In this document: in pieces, positions 1-7,179 of the stretch
Numbering within the stretch: the first letter of the stretch is position 1
Layout: each line of letters begins with the position of its first letter
Assembly (NCBI GenBank): GCA_049965975.1
Contig: JBMFVN010000025.1
Coordinates: 1-10,579, forward strand
DNA length: 10,579 nt
From: JAGDXZ01 sp049965975
GTDB taxonomy: Archaea; Micrarchaeota; Micrarchaeia; Micrarchaeales; CABMGC01
Direction: 5' to 3'
The notes under the pieces: generated by a model
What the model was told of the DNA's origin: nothing
The model's input: the letters and a program-made list of their open reading frames with translations, nothing else
Database searches by the model: none
Position numbers and translations under genes: made by a program

Positions 1-1105
1 CCATGGGTGGAGTGGTTCTCTTAAGAAGCTCCTTTGCCTCTTCAAGGTTCCACTCTGTGACATAGAAAGGTATTGTGAGCCTTTCTGCTATTATCCTTGG
101 CACGCCCACTTCATCTAGCTTCATGAAGGCATCAGGGCTTATCACTGTTCTTGCGGAGAAGTTTACACGCTTGCCGCTAAGGTTATACCTGAACCTGCCT
201 TCCTTTCCCTTTAGCCTTTGAGCTAGTGTCTTCAACGCCCTGCCACTCCTGTGGCGCGCAGGAGGTATGCCGCTCGTCTCGTTATTGAAATAGGTGGTAA
301 CATGATATTGCAGAAGCTCCCAAAGGTCGTCTATTATTATCTGAGGCGCTCCGGCGTTTATGTTCTGCTCAAGCCTCTGGTTTATGCGTATTATGTCTAC
401 GAGCTTGTGCGTAAGGTCGTCTTCGCTCCTTTCTCCTGATTCCAGGGTTATTGAAGGTCTAACGTTTACAGGCGGAACGAGAAGTGCGTCAAGTATCAGC
501 CATTCGGGCCTTGAAGTCTTGTAGTCTATTCCGAGAAGCGCAAGATCCTCGTTAGGTATCTTGGCGAGCATGTCCCTTATCTCATCAGGCTTTAGCCTGC
601 GGTCCCCAAGGTAGAAGTAAGTAGGCATTGAGAAGGTTAGCTTTTCCTGCTCTGCCCCGCAGTGAGGGCACTTCCTTATGTTCTTTAGCCCCTTTATCGT
701 GTTTTCGAAATTTGCAGTTTCTTCGTCGTTTTCCTTGTTGAGCTCCTTGCTGAGCACTACCTTGAACTCTTCTATCTGCTCGTCGTTGAGAAGGATTCTG
801 TGGCACTTCTGGCACGTAGAGCGAAGAAGCATGTATATTATCTTGGCAAACTCAGAATGTATTACTGGCCTTACAAGCTCTATATGGCCGAAATGGCCAG
901 GGCATTCCCTTGCTCTGCCGCCGCAAGTCTTGCACACCAAGCCTGGCTCTATTACTCCAAGCCTCTGGTCAAGCAAGCCGTTGTCTATAGGGTAGCCATC
1001 TTCGTTATAGGTATCTGGCACTGTGAGCTTCGCAACACTCATCTTTCTTATCTGCTCTGGTGAAAAAACGCCAAATTTTATAGCCTTTATGCTTTCGGGT
1101 TTCAT
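1..1105 (-). CDS. rpoA1: DNA-directed RNA polymerase subunit A' (N-terminal part, cut by window edge)
   Basis: This is the N-terminal 368 codons of the archaeal RNA polymerase largest subunit A' (Rpo1N, homologous to the N-terminal part of eukaryotic RPB1). The clamp-head zinc site is visible: CKTC at residues 58-61, then C68 and H71 within ECPGHFGHIEL. A second Cys set follows, CQKC at about 98-101 and CPHC at about 146-149. Near the edge is the conserved stretch SGKRVNFSARTVISPD followed by KLDEVGVP, typical of the region leading to the active centre. The family usually has D where this protein has N in 'RVNFS'. The catalytic NADFDGD loop lies beyond the left edge and cannot be assessed. 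The ATG at 1105 directly abuts the TAA stop of rpoB'. An SD motif, GGAGG, lies 7 nt upstream inside the last codons of rpoB', so the two are translationally linked. Last gene of the visible operon; A'' is expected downstream outside the window. Confidence 0.95.
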   Translation of the reverse strand, partial: MKPESIKAIKFGVFSPEQIRKMSVAKLTVPDTYNEDGYPIDNGLLDQRLGVIEPGLVCKTCGGRARECPGHFGHIELVRPVIHSEFAKIIYMLLRSTCQKCHRILLNDEQIEEFKVVLSKELNKENDEETANFENTIKGLKNIRKCPHCGAEQEKLTFSMPTYFYLGDRRLKPDEIRDMLAKIPNEDLALLGIDYKTSRPEWLILDALLVPPVNVRPSITLESGERSEDDLTHKLVDIIRINQRLEQNINAGAPQIIIDDLWELLQYHVTTYFNNETSGIPPARHRSGRALKTLAQRLKGKEGRFRYNLSGKRVNFSARTVISPDAFMKLDEVGVPRIIAERLTIPFYVTEWNLEEAKELLKRTTPPM

Positions 1106-2950
1106 TTAGTCGCCTCCGCTCAATTTTATGCTAGGATTTATGTGCATGGCCTTGAGCTCGTCAAGCAGAAGCTTGAAAGCGTAGCTTATCTCAACCTTGC
1201 TCAGGTTGTTGCTGCCGCAGACAGGGCACACAGGAACCTTCTTAGCATAGTCATAATAGCCTACTGAGCCACACTCGTTGCATACCCATATCTCTGCCTT
1301 GTCGCTCTGGTCAAGCAGCCTGTCCTTTAGCAGCAAGCTGGCTCCATGGCCGACTAGCACATCCTTTTCCATTTCCCCGAACCTCAGGCCGCCCTGCCTT
1401 GCCTTTCCTTCAGTAGGCTGGTGGGTGAGTATCTGCACAGTGCCCCTGCTTCTGACCTGCAGCTTGTTGGCTACCATGTGGTATAGCCTGTTGTAATAGA
1501 CAACACCTGTGAATATTGTTGCACTGAGCTTCTCTCCGGTTATGCCGTTGTACAAAACTTCGTCGCCATATCTGTCGAAGCCATAGGCTTCGAGTATTTT
1601 TGCGCTCTCTTCTATTACCTGCTTGCCATCTTTGCTGAAGGCCGTGCCGTCTGCCAGCTTGCCTGTGAGCGAGCTGGCTTTTCCTGTAAGCATTTCAAGC
1701 AAGTGGCCGAAAGTCATTCTTGAAGTTATTCCGTTTGGATTGAGAAGCAAGTCTGGCACTATCCCGCTTTCGCTGAAAGGCATGTCCTCCTGCGGTACTA
1801 TCATTCCTATTACTCCCTTTTGCCCGTGCCTGCTGCCGAACTTGTCTCCTATTTCAGGAATGCGCAGGCTTCTTATCCTCACTTTCACAAGCTTTGTGGC
1901 TCCAAGCGTCTCTGCTATTATCACGTCGTCGACTACTCCGTTTTCGCCCCTCTTCAGTATAGTTGAGCTATCTCTCGTCTTTTCCTCTAGGCCTCCAACT
2001 CCAAGGCTTTCTTCAAGGAACCTTGGCGGCGAGACTTTGCCTACAAGCACATCGCCTTCGTCTACTTGCGTTTCTGGCTCTATAAGCCCATCTTCGCCCA
2101 GCTTTGAATATGCATGCTCGCCCAAGTAGTCCTCTGTAGTTGCCGGAGGTATCTTGAAAGTATCGTGCTGCCCGCCAGGGTACCTTCTCTCCTCGTCGGT
2201 GTATGTCTTGTAAAACACGCTCCTTGCAAGGCCCCTGTCTACTGCCGCCTTGTTTATTACTACCGCATCTGCAATGTTGTAACCATAATATGTGGATATT
2301 GCAACAACAAAGTTCTGGCCGCTTGACCTCTTTTCGAACTGCAGGTCGTTGTATACCCTTGTTCCAACAATCGGCCTTTGCGGGTAAAACAGCAGATAGC
2401 CCCTAGAATCGAACCTCAGGTTGAAGTTTGAAGCAAAAAGGCCCTGGGCCTGCTTTATGTAGCTTGCAAACATAAGGTGCCTTGCGACGTTGTTGTGGTT
2501 TGGATAAGGAGCCGTGTTTATTGTGAGCCCGAAAACAGAAGCAGGAGTAAGCTCTAGGTGCGTTGTCTTGTCTGTTATCTCGCTCTCGTTCATTGCCACA
2601 AATGCGTTTTCCTCTTCTTCGGCATCAAGATATTCTATTATGCCGTTCCTTAAAAGATAATTGAAGTCTATCTCCTTTCTTTCCAGCCTTCCTGCAATCT
2701 CTTCTGTGAACTTAGACTTGCCGTTCTCGACTATTATGTAAGGCTTTCTGATTCTGCCTTTGTCTGTGTTTATATGAACTTCGTTTATGCTTTTCAAATA
2801 GGCTATGTTGACTTCTCCAGATATCCTGCCTGTCCTTCTAAGGTTCCTTACCTGTTGGGTAAACGAGGCGGGGTCATCGGCAGTGCCTATAGCCACGCCG
2901 TTGAGGTAAACGTAGCATTTTTCAGTTTCGGCTTGTTTAGCAGTTGCCAT
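1106..2950 (-). CDS. rpoB1: DNA-directed RNA polymerase subunit B' (C-terminal half of split B)
   Basis: This 614-residue protein corresponds to the C-terminal half of the RNA polymerase second-largest subunit (RPB2/beta), which forms much of the catalytic wall and clamp. It opens with the family pattern VYLNGVAIGTADDP and INTDKGRIRKP. It contains GYNIADAVVINK at 223-234, GDKFGSRHGQKG at 368-379 and LRFGEMEKDVL at about 522-532. It ends with a zinc ribbon (CNEC 557-560, CPVC 575-578) and the C-terminal helix INPSIKL. Length matches B' of archaea with a split B gene. Some usually invariant stretches are altered: the family's SPRNTM-like segment reads VARHLM near 156, and the LHYPQ motif reads LFYPQ. 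The ATG at 2950 lies 8 bp after the rpoB'' stop, with only a weak SD-like GTGGT. The stop at 1106 touches the rpoA' start. It must pair with B'' to make a complete subunit. Confidence 0.97.
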   Translation of the reverse strand: MATAKQAETEKCYVYLNGVAIGTADDPASFTQQVRNLRRTGRISGEVNIAYLKSINEVHINTDKGRIRKPYIIVENGKSKFTEEIAGRLERKEIDFNYLLRNGIIEYLDAEEEENAFVAMNESEITDKTTHLELTPASVFGLTINTAPYPNHNNVARHLMFASYIKQAQGLFASNFNLRFDSRGYLLFYPQRPIVGTRVYNDLQFEKRSSGQNFVVAISTYYGYNIADAVVINKAAVDRGLARSVFYKTYTDEERRYPGGQHDTFKIPPATTEDYLGEHAYSKLGEDGLIEPETQVDEGDVLVGKVSPPRFLEESLGVGGLEEKTRDSSTILKRGENGVVDDVIIAETLGATKLVKVRIRSLRIPEIGDKFGSRHGQKGVIGMIVPQEDMPFSESGIVPDLLLNPNGITSRMTFGHLLEMLTGKASSLTGKLADGTAFSKDGKQVIEESAKILEAYGFDRYGDEVLYNGITGEKLSATIFTGVVYYNRLYHMVANKLQVRSRGTVQILTHQPTEGKARQGGLRFGEMEKDVLVGHGASLLLKDRLLDQSDKAEIWVCNECGSVGYYDYAKKVPVCPVCGSNNLSKVEISYAFKLLLDELKAMHINPSIKLSGGD

Positions 2951-2958
2951 TTTACCAC

Positions 2959-4434
2959 TTATATTTTGTTGAGGCCAAGATCCTTAAGCTGCTGCTTTAC
3001 AAGGGCCTCATCAGCTCCGCTGCTTACTTTTGCAGTTATAGCAAGGTACTTTGTAAGCCCTGCTTCCTGCCCTTCAGGGGTTTCAGATATGCATATCTTG
3101 CCCCATTGAGAGCCGTGGACTTCTCTTGCGGCGAAGTGCGGATGCTTCTTTGCAAGCGGCGACTTTATGCGCCTCAAATGAGCATATGTGCTGATTATGT
3201 TGGTCCTGTCAAGGACTTGCGAAACGCCTGTTTGGCCCGCTGTCCAAGTGCCTGTGCCCATGGCATAGGCTATTTTTTCTGTCAGCGTATCTGAGCTTAT
3301 TATGTTGCTTACGTTTAGCTTCCTTCCCCTGGCGCTCGACCTTTCTACTTGGTACTTTACGTCTTTTACGAAGAACTTGAAGGCATAGATGAAAAGCTCC
3401 TCCATGAGCTGGCCGGCAAACTTTACGCGCCTGTTTGCATAATGGTCCTTGTCATCCTGCCTCTGCAGCCCATTTGCCACCTTTGTAGCCTTTCTTGCCA
3501 TCTGGATAAGGTACATGCCCTTTGCCATTCTATCGGCTTCAGTGACTCCTAGGTGAGGAAGCAGATAAGTATCTATTTGCGTTGTAGCACGCTTCAGCTG
3601 GTATTCCTTTGCCTGGCCGGGTGCAGAGCCCGCGCCTATCTCGTAGAGCGCGTCTGCCGCGCTCATTTCCTTTGCAGGGCTCATTTCCTTGTTCAAAAGC
3701 ATATCGTTCTTGAATACCAGCAAATCGTTTGCTTGAGACATTATCTGCTCGTTGCTAAGCCCAAAGGCGCGGAGAAGCGTGTAAAGGTCTATGCCTCCCT
3801 TCTTCGAAGTTGGAAACTCTACAGTGAACATGCCGTGCATGTTTCTTGTAACAACAGTCCTTGCCCTGAAGCCCGGAGAAGTGGAAAAGACCTTTGCTGT
3901 CACCGAGCCATCCTTCTCCTTTGTTGTTATCACTCTATTTGGCGCCAGGTCTTCCAAGCCTATGAGAACGCGCTCTGTGCCCTTTATTATGAAATAGCCT
4001 CCTGGATCAGCAGGATCCTCGCCATATTCTATGAGCTGGGTCTTTGTAAGGTTCTTTGTCTGGCAAAGGTCGCTGCCGACCATTACCGGCAATTCGCCTA
4101 TGAACACTTCTGTTGCGTCTGTTCTCTTTTCTATGCCCCTTATTACTGGCATTACTTCTACAAACATTGGAGCAGCATAAGTCAGGTTCCTCAGCCTGGC
4201 CTCGTTTGGCATAAGCATTCTACGCGAGCTGTCAGCTTCTATGACCGAAGGCTTCTCAAGCCTTAGCCTGCCGAGCTTTAGCCCGAAGCCCTCTACATTT
4301 GGTTCTATGACGCTGTTTGCGTCTACAATCTTCTGTAGCTCTACCTCTACGAACTTGTTGTAGCTGTCTATCTGGTGCTGCACTATCGAATTAGAGGCAA
4401 GATACGAGTCTAGCAACAAATCTGCATGGTTCAT
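2959..4434 (-). CDS. rpoB2: DNA-directed RNA polymerase subunit B'' (N-terminal half of split B)
   Basis: This 491-residue protein is the N-terminal half of the second-largest RNA polymerase subunit. Family landmarks in order are: an N-terminal HQIDSYNKFV segment; ARLRNLTYAAPMFVEV; PVMVGSDLC; DPGGYFIIKGTERVLIGLED followed by LAPNRVI; DKDHYANRRVKFAGQL with a downstream YQVER; and near the C-terminus ARE-H-x-SQWGKICISETPEG. The last motif normally continues PNCGLVKNLAL but here reads QEAGLTKYLAI, a visible divergence. The protein ends about 40 residues later, at the usual split point between B'' and B' in archaea with divided B. The ATG at 4434 has an SD motif, GGTG, 5 nt upstream (minus strand). 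The gene follows rpoH by 18 bp and precedes rpoB' by 8 bp, so all are probably on one mRNA. Confidence 0.97.
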   Translation of the reverse strand: MNHADLLLDSYLASNSIVQHQIDSYNKFVEVELQKIVDANSVIEPNVEGFGLKLGRLRLEKPSVIEADSSRRMLMPNEARLRNLTYAAPMFVEVMPVIRGIEKRTDATEVFIGELPVMVGSDLCQTKNLTKTQLIEYGEDPADPGGYFIIKGTERVLIGLEDLAPNRVITTKEKDGSVTAKVFSTSPGFRARTVVTRNMHGMFTVEFPTSKKGGIDLYTLLRAFGLSNEQIMSQANDLLVFKNDMLLNKEMSPAKEMSAADALYEIGAGSAPGQAKEYQLKRATTQIDTYLLPHLGVTEADRMAKGMYLIQMARKATKVANGLQRQDDKDHYANRRVKFAGQLMEELFIYAFKFFVKDVKYQVERSSARGRKLNVSNIISSDTLTEKIAYAMGTGTWTAGQTGVSQVLDRTNIISTYAHLRRIKSPLAKKHPHFAAREVHGSQWGKICISETPEGQEAGLTKYLAITAKVSSGADEALVKQQLKDLGLNKI

Positions 4435-4452
4435 TCTAGCACCAAGCGCAAG

Positions 4453-4686
4453 TCAAAGCGCGGGAACCACTAGCCTGTAGTACTTTCCTTCCTTGCCCCT
4501 GTCTATTTCTATTACGTTGCCTACTTTTGCTTTGAGCTTTACAACCTGTGGGTCGTTTGCAAGTATTTTCGGCAAGTTTTGTACACTTAGACCGAGCTTG
4601 TTAAGCACCTGCTCTACTTCCTGCTGGCTAAGAACTCTGTGTGGAGGCACTAGGTAGTGATTTGCGATGTCTATCTCGCTATTCAA
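4453..4686 (-). CDS. rpoH: DNA-directed RNA polymerase subunit H (Rpb5 C-terminal-like)
   Basis: This 77-residue protein matches archaeal Rpo5/RpoH, the jaw subunit equivalent to the C-terminal domain of eukaryotic RPB5. Visible signatures are NHYLVPPHRVLS near the N-terminus, NLPKILANDPQ in the middle, and the C-terminal KVGNVIEIDRGKEGKYYRLVV. Length is typical of the archaeal subunit. The start is TTG at 4686-4684: a clear SD motif, AGGTG, lies at 4692-4696 with a 5-nt spacer, and no in-frame ATG precedes the conserved N-terminus. The stop is TGA, which shows that TGA is used as a stop in this genome. It is the first gene of the operon, upstream of rpoB'', as is usual for archaea. Confidence 0.96.
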   Translation of the reverse strand: MNSEIDIANHYLVPPHRVLSQQEVEQVLNKLGLSVQNLPKILANDPQVVKLKAKVGNVIEIDRGKEGKYYRLVVPAL

Positions 4687-4691
4687 TTCTA

Positions 4692-4696
4692 CACCT
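4692..4696 (-). promoter_or_regulatory. Shine-Dalgarno site fixing the TTG start of rpoH
   Basis: The minus strand reads AGGTG, complementary to the 3' end of archaeal 16S rRNA, with a 5-nt spacer before TTG at 4686. It supports the non-ATG start. Confidence 0.75.
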
Positions 4697-4743
4697 AAAA
4701 AAAGCTACAGGCCATGGCTTTTGTATATTTATGCTAGGAAAAA

Positions 4744-4752
4744 CTTTTATAT
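4744..4752. promoter_or_regulatory. TATA-like element between divergent units, readable in both directions
   Basis: On the plus strand GGAAAAAC followed by TTTTATAT (4745-4752) resembles an archaeal BRE plus TATA box. On the minus strand the same bases read ATATAAAAG, a good TATA box for the rpoH operon, giving a leader of about 40 nt that contains the SD site. A second minus-strand candidate, ATAAATATA, lies near 4722-4732. Sequence alone does not decide which direction is used. If the plus reading is active, the transcript would begin near 4773, well ahead of the next plus-strand gene and its own promoter. Confidence 0.5.
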
Positions 4753-4772
4753 CTATCTGTAGCAAGGCTTAG

Positions 4773-4915
4773 GCTCTCTAATAGCAGTAGGCGGATTTAG
4801 GGCAAATAAAATAGGCACTTTGTTGCCTGTTCTGTCAGTAATGCTTCGTGCTTCATTTCTCGGTTGTGCAAGTCAAGTATCACTTGCTCACTTGCCCATT
4901 GCCCATAATTCCGCT
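4773..4915 (+). other. Gap between rpoH and the Nudix-like gene; possible small RNA
   Basis: The gap 4687-4982 contains no convincing protein gene. It holds a hairpin with an 8-bp stem (4810-4817 with 4824-4831, one G-T pair, loop CTTTGT). A second hairpin has a 6-bp stem (GCAAGT 4868-4873 with ACTTGC 4882-4887). The sequence ACTTGC recurs at 4890-4895. Together with the plus-strand BRE/TATA-like signal near 4745 these would fit a short transcript, but no box C/D, SRP or RNase P RNA signature was recognised. Function unknown. Confidence 0.25.
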
Positions 4916-4919
4916 CAAG

Positions 4920-4928
4920 TTTATAAAT
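4920..4928 (+). promoter_or_regulatory. TATA box of the Nudix-like/kae1/bud32 unit
   Basis: TTTATAAAT preceded by CTCAAG fits an archaeal TATA box. Transcription would begin about 25 nt further on, near 4948, leaving a leader of about 35 nt. That leader contains GAGG at 4971-4974, 8 nt ahead of the TTG start at 4983. Confidence 0.5.
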
Positions 4929-4982
4929 GCGAAGCAACATACTATATATTATCTATTATCACGGGTTGATGAGGCTGATTGA

Positions 4983-5516
4983 TTGCAGGCTGTGAAAGTT
5001 TCTAAAAGGCAGAAGCAAAACGCAGGCAGGGAGCTGTTCAAAGGATTGAAAGAGATGGGCAGGTCTGCTCTAACTGGAAAAAGCTTTTTCTGTTTCATCT
5101 TTAAAAACAACATGATACTTCTCAGGAAGGCAGACAATTTTTGGATTGTGCCGAGCGACGATATAGCCGATGGCGAGAGCCCGGAGCTTGCCGCAGCTGC
5201 AAAGACTTACGAGCAAACGGGCCTTGTGGTTAACTCGCTCGAGCCCCTGGGCGATGTGCTTATGGCTTACGAGAAAAGCGGCGAAAACAATAGGCACGTT
5301 TTCGTGTTCGTGTCTCATGATTTCTCTGGCGAGCTTAAAGACGATAGGCAGGTGAGCTGGTTCGAAAAAGGTGCTTTACCAGACGAACTGCCCGAATGCT
5401 ACAAGGTGCTTTTGCCTATTGTCGCAAGCAGGAAGAGGTTTACAGGCGAGCTTTACCTAGACTCGGGCCATAGCGGGATAGGCAAGGTGCTCAAATACAG
5501 CATAAAGGAGGTTTAG
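4983..5516 (+). CDS. Nudix-fold protein with degenerate Nudix box, upstream of kae1
   Basis: This 177-residue protein has the layout of a Nudix hydrolase domain: a first strand (SFFCFIFKNNMILLRK, about 34-49), a W-x-V-P turn, a helix matching the Nudix box (about 59-81), then strands and a WFEKGALPDELP segment typical of the family end. The box is damaged. Against Gx5Ex7REUxEExGU it keeps E65, E77 and G80. It has D59 for G, A73 for R, K74 for the first catalytic E, and Q78 for the last E. Metal-dependent pyrophosphohydrolysis is therefore doubtful; a binding or regulatory role is possible. The TTG start at 4983 is chosen because GAGG lies 8 nt upstream; a GTG at 4992 would be badly spaced. 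It precedes kae1 by 16 bp in the same direction, probably in one transcript. The Nudix assignment is by pattern only. Confidence 0.72.
   Translation: MQAVKVSKRQKQNAGRELFKGLKEMGRSALTGKSFFCFIFKNNMILLRKADNFWIVPSDDIADGESPELAAAAKTYEQTGLVVNSLEPLGDVLMAYEKSGENNRHVFVFVSHDFSGELKDDRQVSWFEKGALPDELPECYKVLLPIVASRKRFTGELYLDSGHSGIGKVLKYSIKEV
5507..5512 (+). promoter_or_regulatory. Strong Shine-Dalgarno motif at unusual distance from kae1
   Basis: GGAGGT lies in the last codons of the upstream gene, 20 nt before the kae1 ATG at 5533. Usual spacing is 5-10 nt. No alternative in-frame start lies between them. Confidence 0.5.
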
Positions 5517-5532
5517 CTATTGTGTTGATTTC

Positions 5533-6507
5533 ATGCTTGTTCTTGGCATAGAAAGCAGCGCCCACACATTCGGAGTGGGCATTGTCGAAGATGGCAAGAT
5601 ACTAGCAAACGAGAAGGAAATGTACAAAATAGGAAATAAGGGCATAATACCTGCAAAGGTGGCCGAGTTCCACGCAAGGAACGCGAGGAGGGTGATAGGA
5701 AGGGCAATAGCACATGCAGGCATAAGCCTGAGAGACATAAACGGCATAGGCTATACAAGAGGCCCAGGCATAGGAACTTGCCTGCAAATAGGCATGCTCT
5801 CTGCAAAGACCATGGCATATAGGCTCGACATACCCATTGTGCCTGTCAACCACGCAGTTGCTCACATAGAAATAGCCAAGCATTTTTCAAATATGAAAGA
5901 TCCTCTTGCAGTATATGTAAGCGGAGGCAATTCGCAGATACTAAAGCTTGAAAACCAGCACTACGCTGTGCTAGGCGAGACCTTTGATATAGGAATAGGC
6001 AACATGCTCGACAACTTCGCAAGGGCCGCAGGGCTCAATCCTGCATGGGGCTCGACTGTTGCAAAATTGGCAGTCAATGGCAAGTTCGTCGAAATGCCTT
6101 ATACGGTAAAGGGCATGGACTTCACTTTTACCGGCTTGCTAACCTATGCTACCAAGCAGATAGGAAAAGTGCCGATAGAAGACTTGTGCTATTCATTGCA
6201 GGAGGTTGCTTTTTCGATGCTTTGCGAAGCTGCAGAGCGCGCTCTTATGCTGACCAAGAGCAAGGAGATTTGCGTATGCGGCGGAGTTGCGCAGAGCGAC
6301 AGGCTTAGGCAGATGCTAGCTCTAATGGCTAAGGAGCACGGCGCAAGGCTTGGCTACGCTCCAAACGAATACAACGCTGACAACGGAGCCATGATAGCCT
6401 ATGTTGCAGGCGAAGCCCTAAGCAAAGGCTATTCTGTGCCAATTGATAAGGTCGACATAGAGCAAAGATACAGGATAGAAAAAGCGAAGGTATGGCAATG
6501 GGAATGA
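5533..6507 (+). CDS. kae1: KEOPS subunit Kae1 (tRNA t6A37 threonylcarbamoyltransferase)
   Basis: Kae1 transfers the threonylcarbamoyl group from threonylcarbamoyl-AMP to A37 of ANN-decoding tRNAs, working in the KEOPS complex with Bud32, Cgi121 and Pcc1. The 324-residue length is normal for an unfused archaeal Kae1. ASKHA-fold landmarks are all present: LGIESS at the N-terminus; metal ligands H107 and H111 in NHAVAHIE; YVSGGNSQIL at 128-137; GETFDIGIGN around 148-157; VKGMDFTFTGLL near 192-203; CGGVAQSDRL around 249-258; and D283 in NADNGAM, the third metal ligand. The C-terminus ends in EQRYRIEKAKV, close to the archaeal pattern. The start gives the expected MLVLGIES. The coding region overlaps bud32 at its end, which suggests translational coupling. 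Confidence 0.97.
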   Translation: MLVLGIESSAHTFGVGIVEDGKILANEKEMYKIGNKGIIPAKVAEFHARNARRVIGRAIAHAGISLRDINGIGYTRGPGIGTCLQIGMLSAKTMAYRLDIPIVPVNHAVAHIEIAKHFSNMKDPLAVYVSGGNSQILKLENQHYAVLGETFDIGIGNMLDNFARAAGLNPAWGSTVAKLAVNGKFVEMPYTVKGMDFTFTGLLTYATKQIGKVPIEDLCYSLQEVAFSMLCEAAERALMLTKSKEICVCGGVAQSDRLRQMLALMAKEHGARLGYAPNEYNADNGAMIAYVAGEALSKGYSVPIDKVDIEQRYRIEKAKVWQWE

Positions 6508-7109
6508 ATCTAGTCAACGAAGGGGCAGAAGCAAAGATTTACGAAACGCTCGTTTTCGGCAAGAGCATATTGGTCAAAGTCAGGCAGCCTAAGGCCTACA
6601 GAGTAAAAGAGCTAGATACCAGCATAAGAATTTCCAGGACAAGGAAAGAAGCTCACGCAATGCTTCTTGCAAGAAGCAAAGGTGCGAAGGTGCCTGCAGT
6701 ATTGGCCTATGGCAAGTACGAAATATACATGGAAAAAGCTGAGGGCATCTTGCTTAGGGACATTCTAAGCAGCGCAGATAAGCATGTGTTCGAGCAGGCT
6801 GGCAGGGAGCTAGGCAAGCTTCACAACGCTGGAATAGCACACGGCGACTTCACGCCAGCAAACATACTTATAAGCAGTAGCAAAAATAGCAAGATAACAA
6901 TAATAGATTTCGGTCTTTCAACATTTACAAGCAGCGAAGAGGAACAGGCTCTTGATGTGCTGCTGATGAAAAGGTCCATAGGCAAGGACCAGTTTTCAAG
7001 CTTCCTCGCTGGCTATTCAAGCTATGCTAAAAGCGGCGTCGTCCTTTCAAAGCTTGCAGAAATAGAAAAACGTGGCAGATACCAGTCAAGGACTCTTTCA
7101 AACGCCTAG
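6498..7109 (+). CDS. bud32: KEOPS kinase/ATPase Bud32
   Basis: Bud32 is a small atypical Ser/Thr kinase-like protein that acts as an ATPase supporting Kae1 in t6A synthesis. Seen here are the glycine-poor N-lobe with GAEAKIYE and a lysine in ILVKVRQPKAYR, the family helix LDTSIRISRTRKEA, the catalytic loop HGDFTPANILI (D117, N122) and the IIDFGLS motif (D137). It is about 200 residues, the usual size. Three in-frame ATGs (6492, 6498, 6504) compete for the start. ATG 6498 has AAGG 7 nt upstream. ATG 6504 would give a 4-nt ATGA overlap with the kae1 stop and begins MNLVNEGAEA, close to family starts. The choice among them is uncertain and changes only two or four residues. In several archaea Kae1 and Bud32 are a single fused chain; here they are separate but overlapping. 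Confidence 0.96.
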   Translation: MGMNLVNEGAEAKIYETLVFGKSILVKVRQPKAYRVKELDTSIRISRTRKEAHAMLLARSKGAKVPAVLAYGKYEIYMEKAEGILLRDILSSADKHVFEQAGRELGKLHNAGIAHGDFTPANILISSSKNSKITIIDFGLSTFTSSEEEQALDVLLMKRSIGKDQFSSFLAGYSSYAKSGVVLSKLAEIEKRGRYQSRTLSNA

Positions 7110-7179
7110 CCATTGTGTTTACTAATTTGTAAGAAGCAATTCATCTATTTAACAATGTGGGCAGGAAATTACACACTAT

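Noticed and set aside
251..1063. Plus-strand open frames (for example 251-439, 678-995, 800-1063)
   Set aside because: They lie opposite the clearly conserved rpoA' gene and encode no recognisable protein.
1623..2129. Plus-strand open frame of 168 codons inside rpoB'
   Set aside because: Antisense shadow of a highly conserved gene; the translation is Ser/Pro/Leu-rich with no motif.
3553..4266. Plus-strand open frame of 237 codons inside rpoB''
   Set aside because: Antisense to rpoB''; composition (Cys, Tyr and His rich) is typical of a shadow frame.
4961..4983. Box C/D guide RNA suggested by TTGATGA followed by CTGA
   Set aside because: The C-like and D-like boxes are only two bases apart, with no room for a guide, and they overlap the SD region of the Nudix-like gene.
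4969..4995. Eight-codon upstream reading frame starting at ATG 4969
   Set aside because: Very short and overlapping the TTG start; the GAGG is better explained as the SD of the Nudix-like gene.
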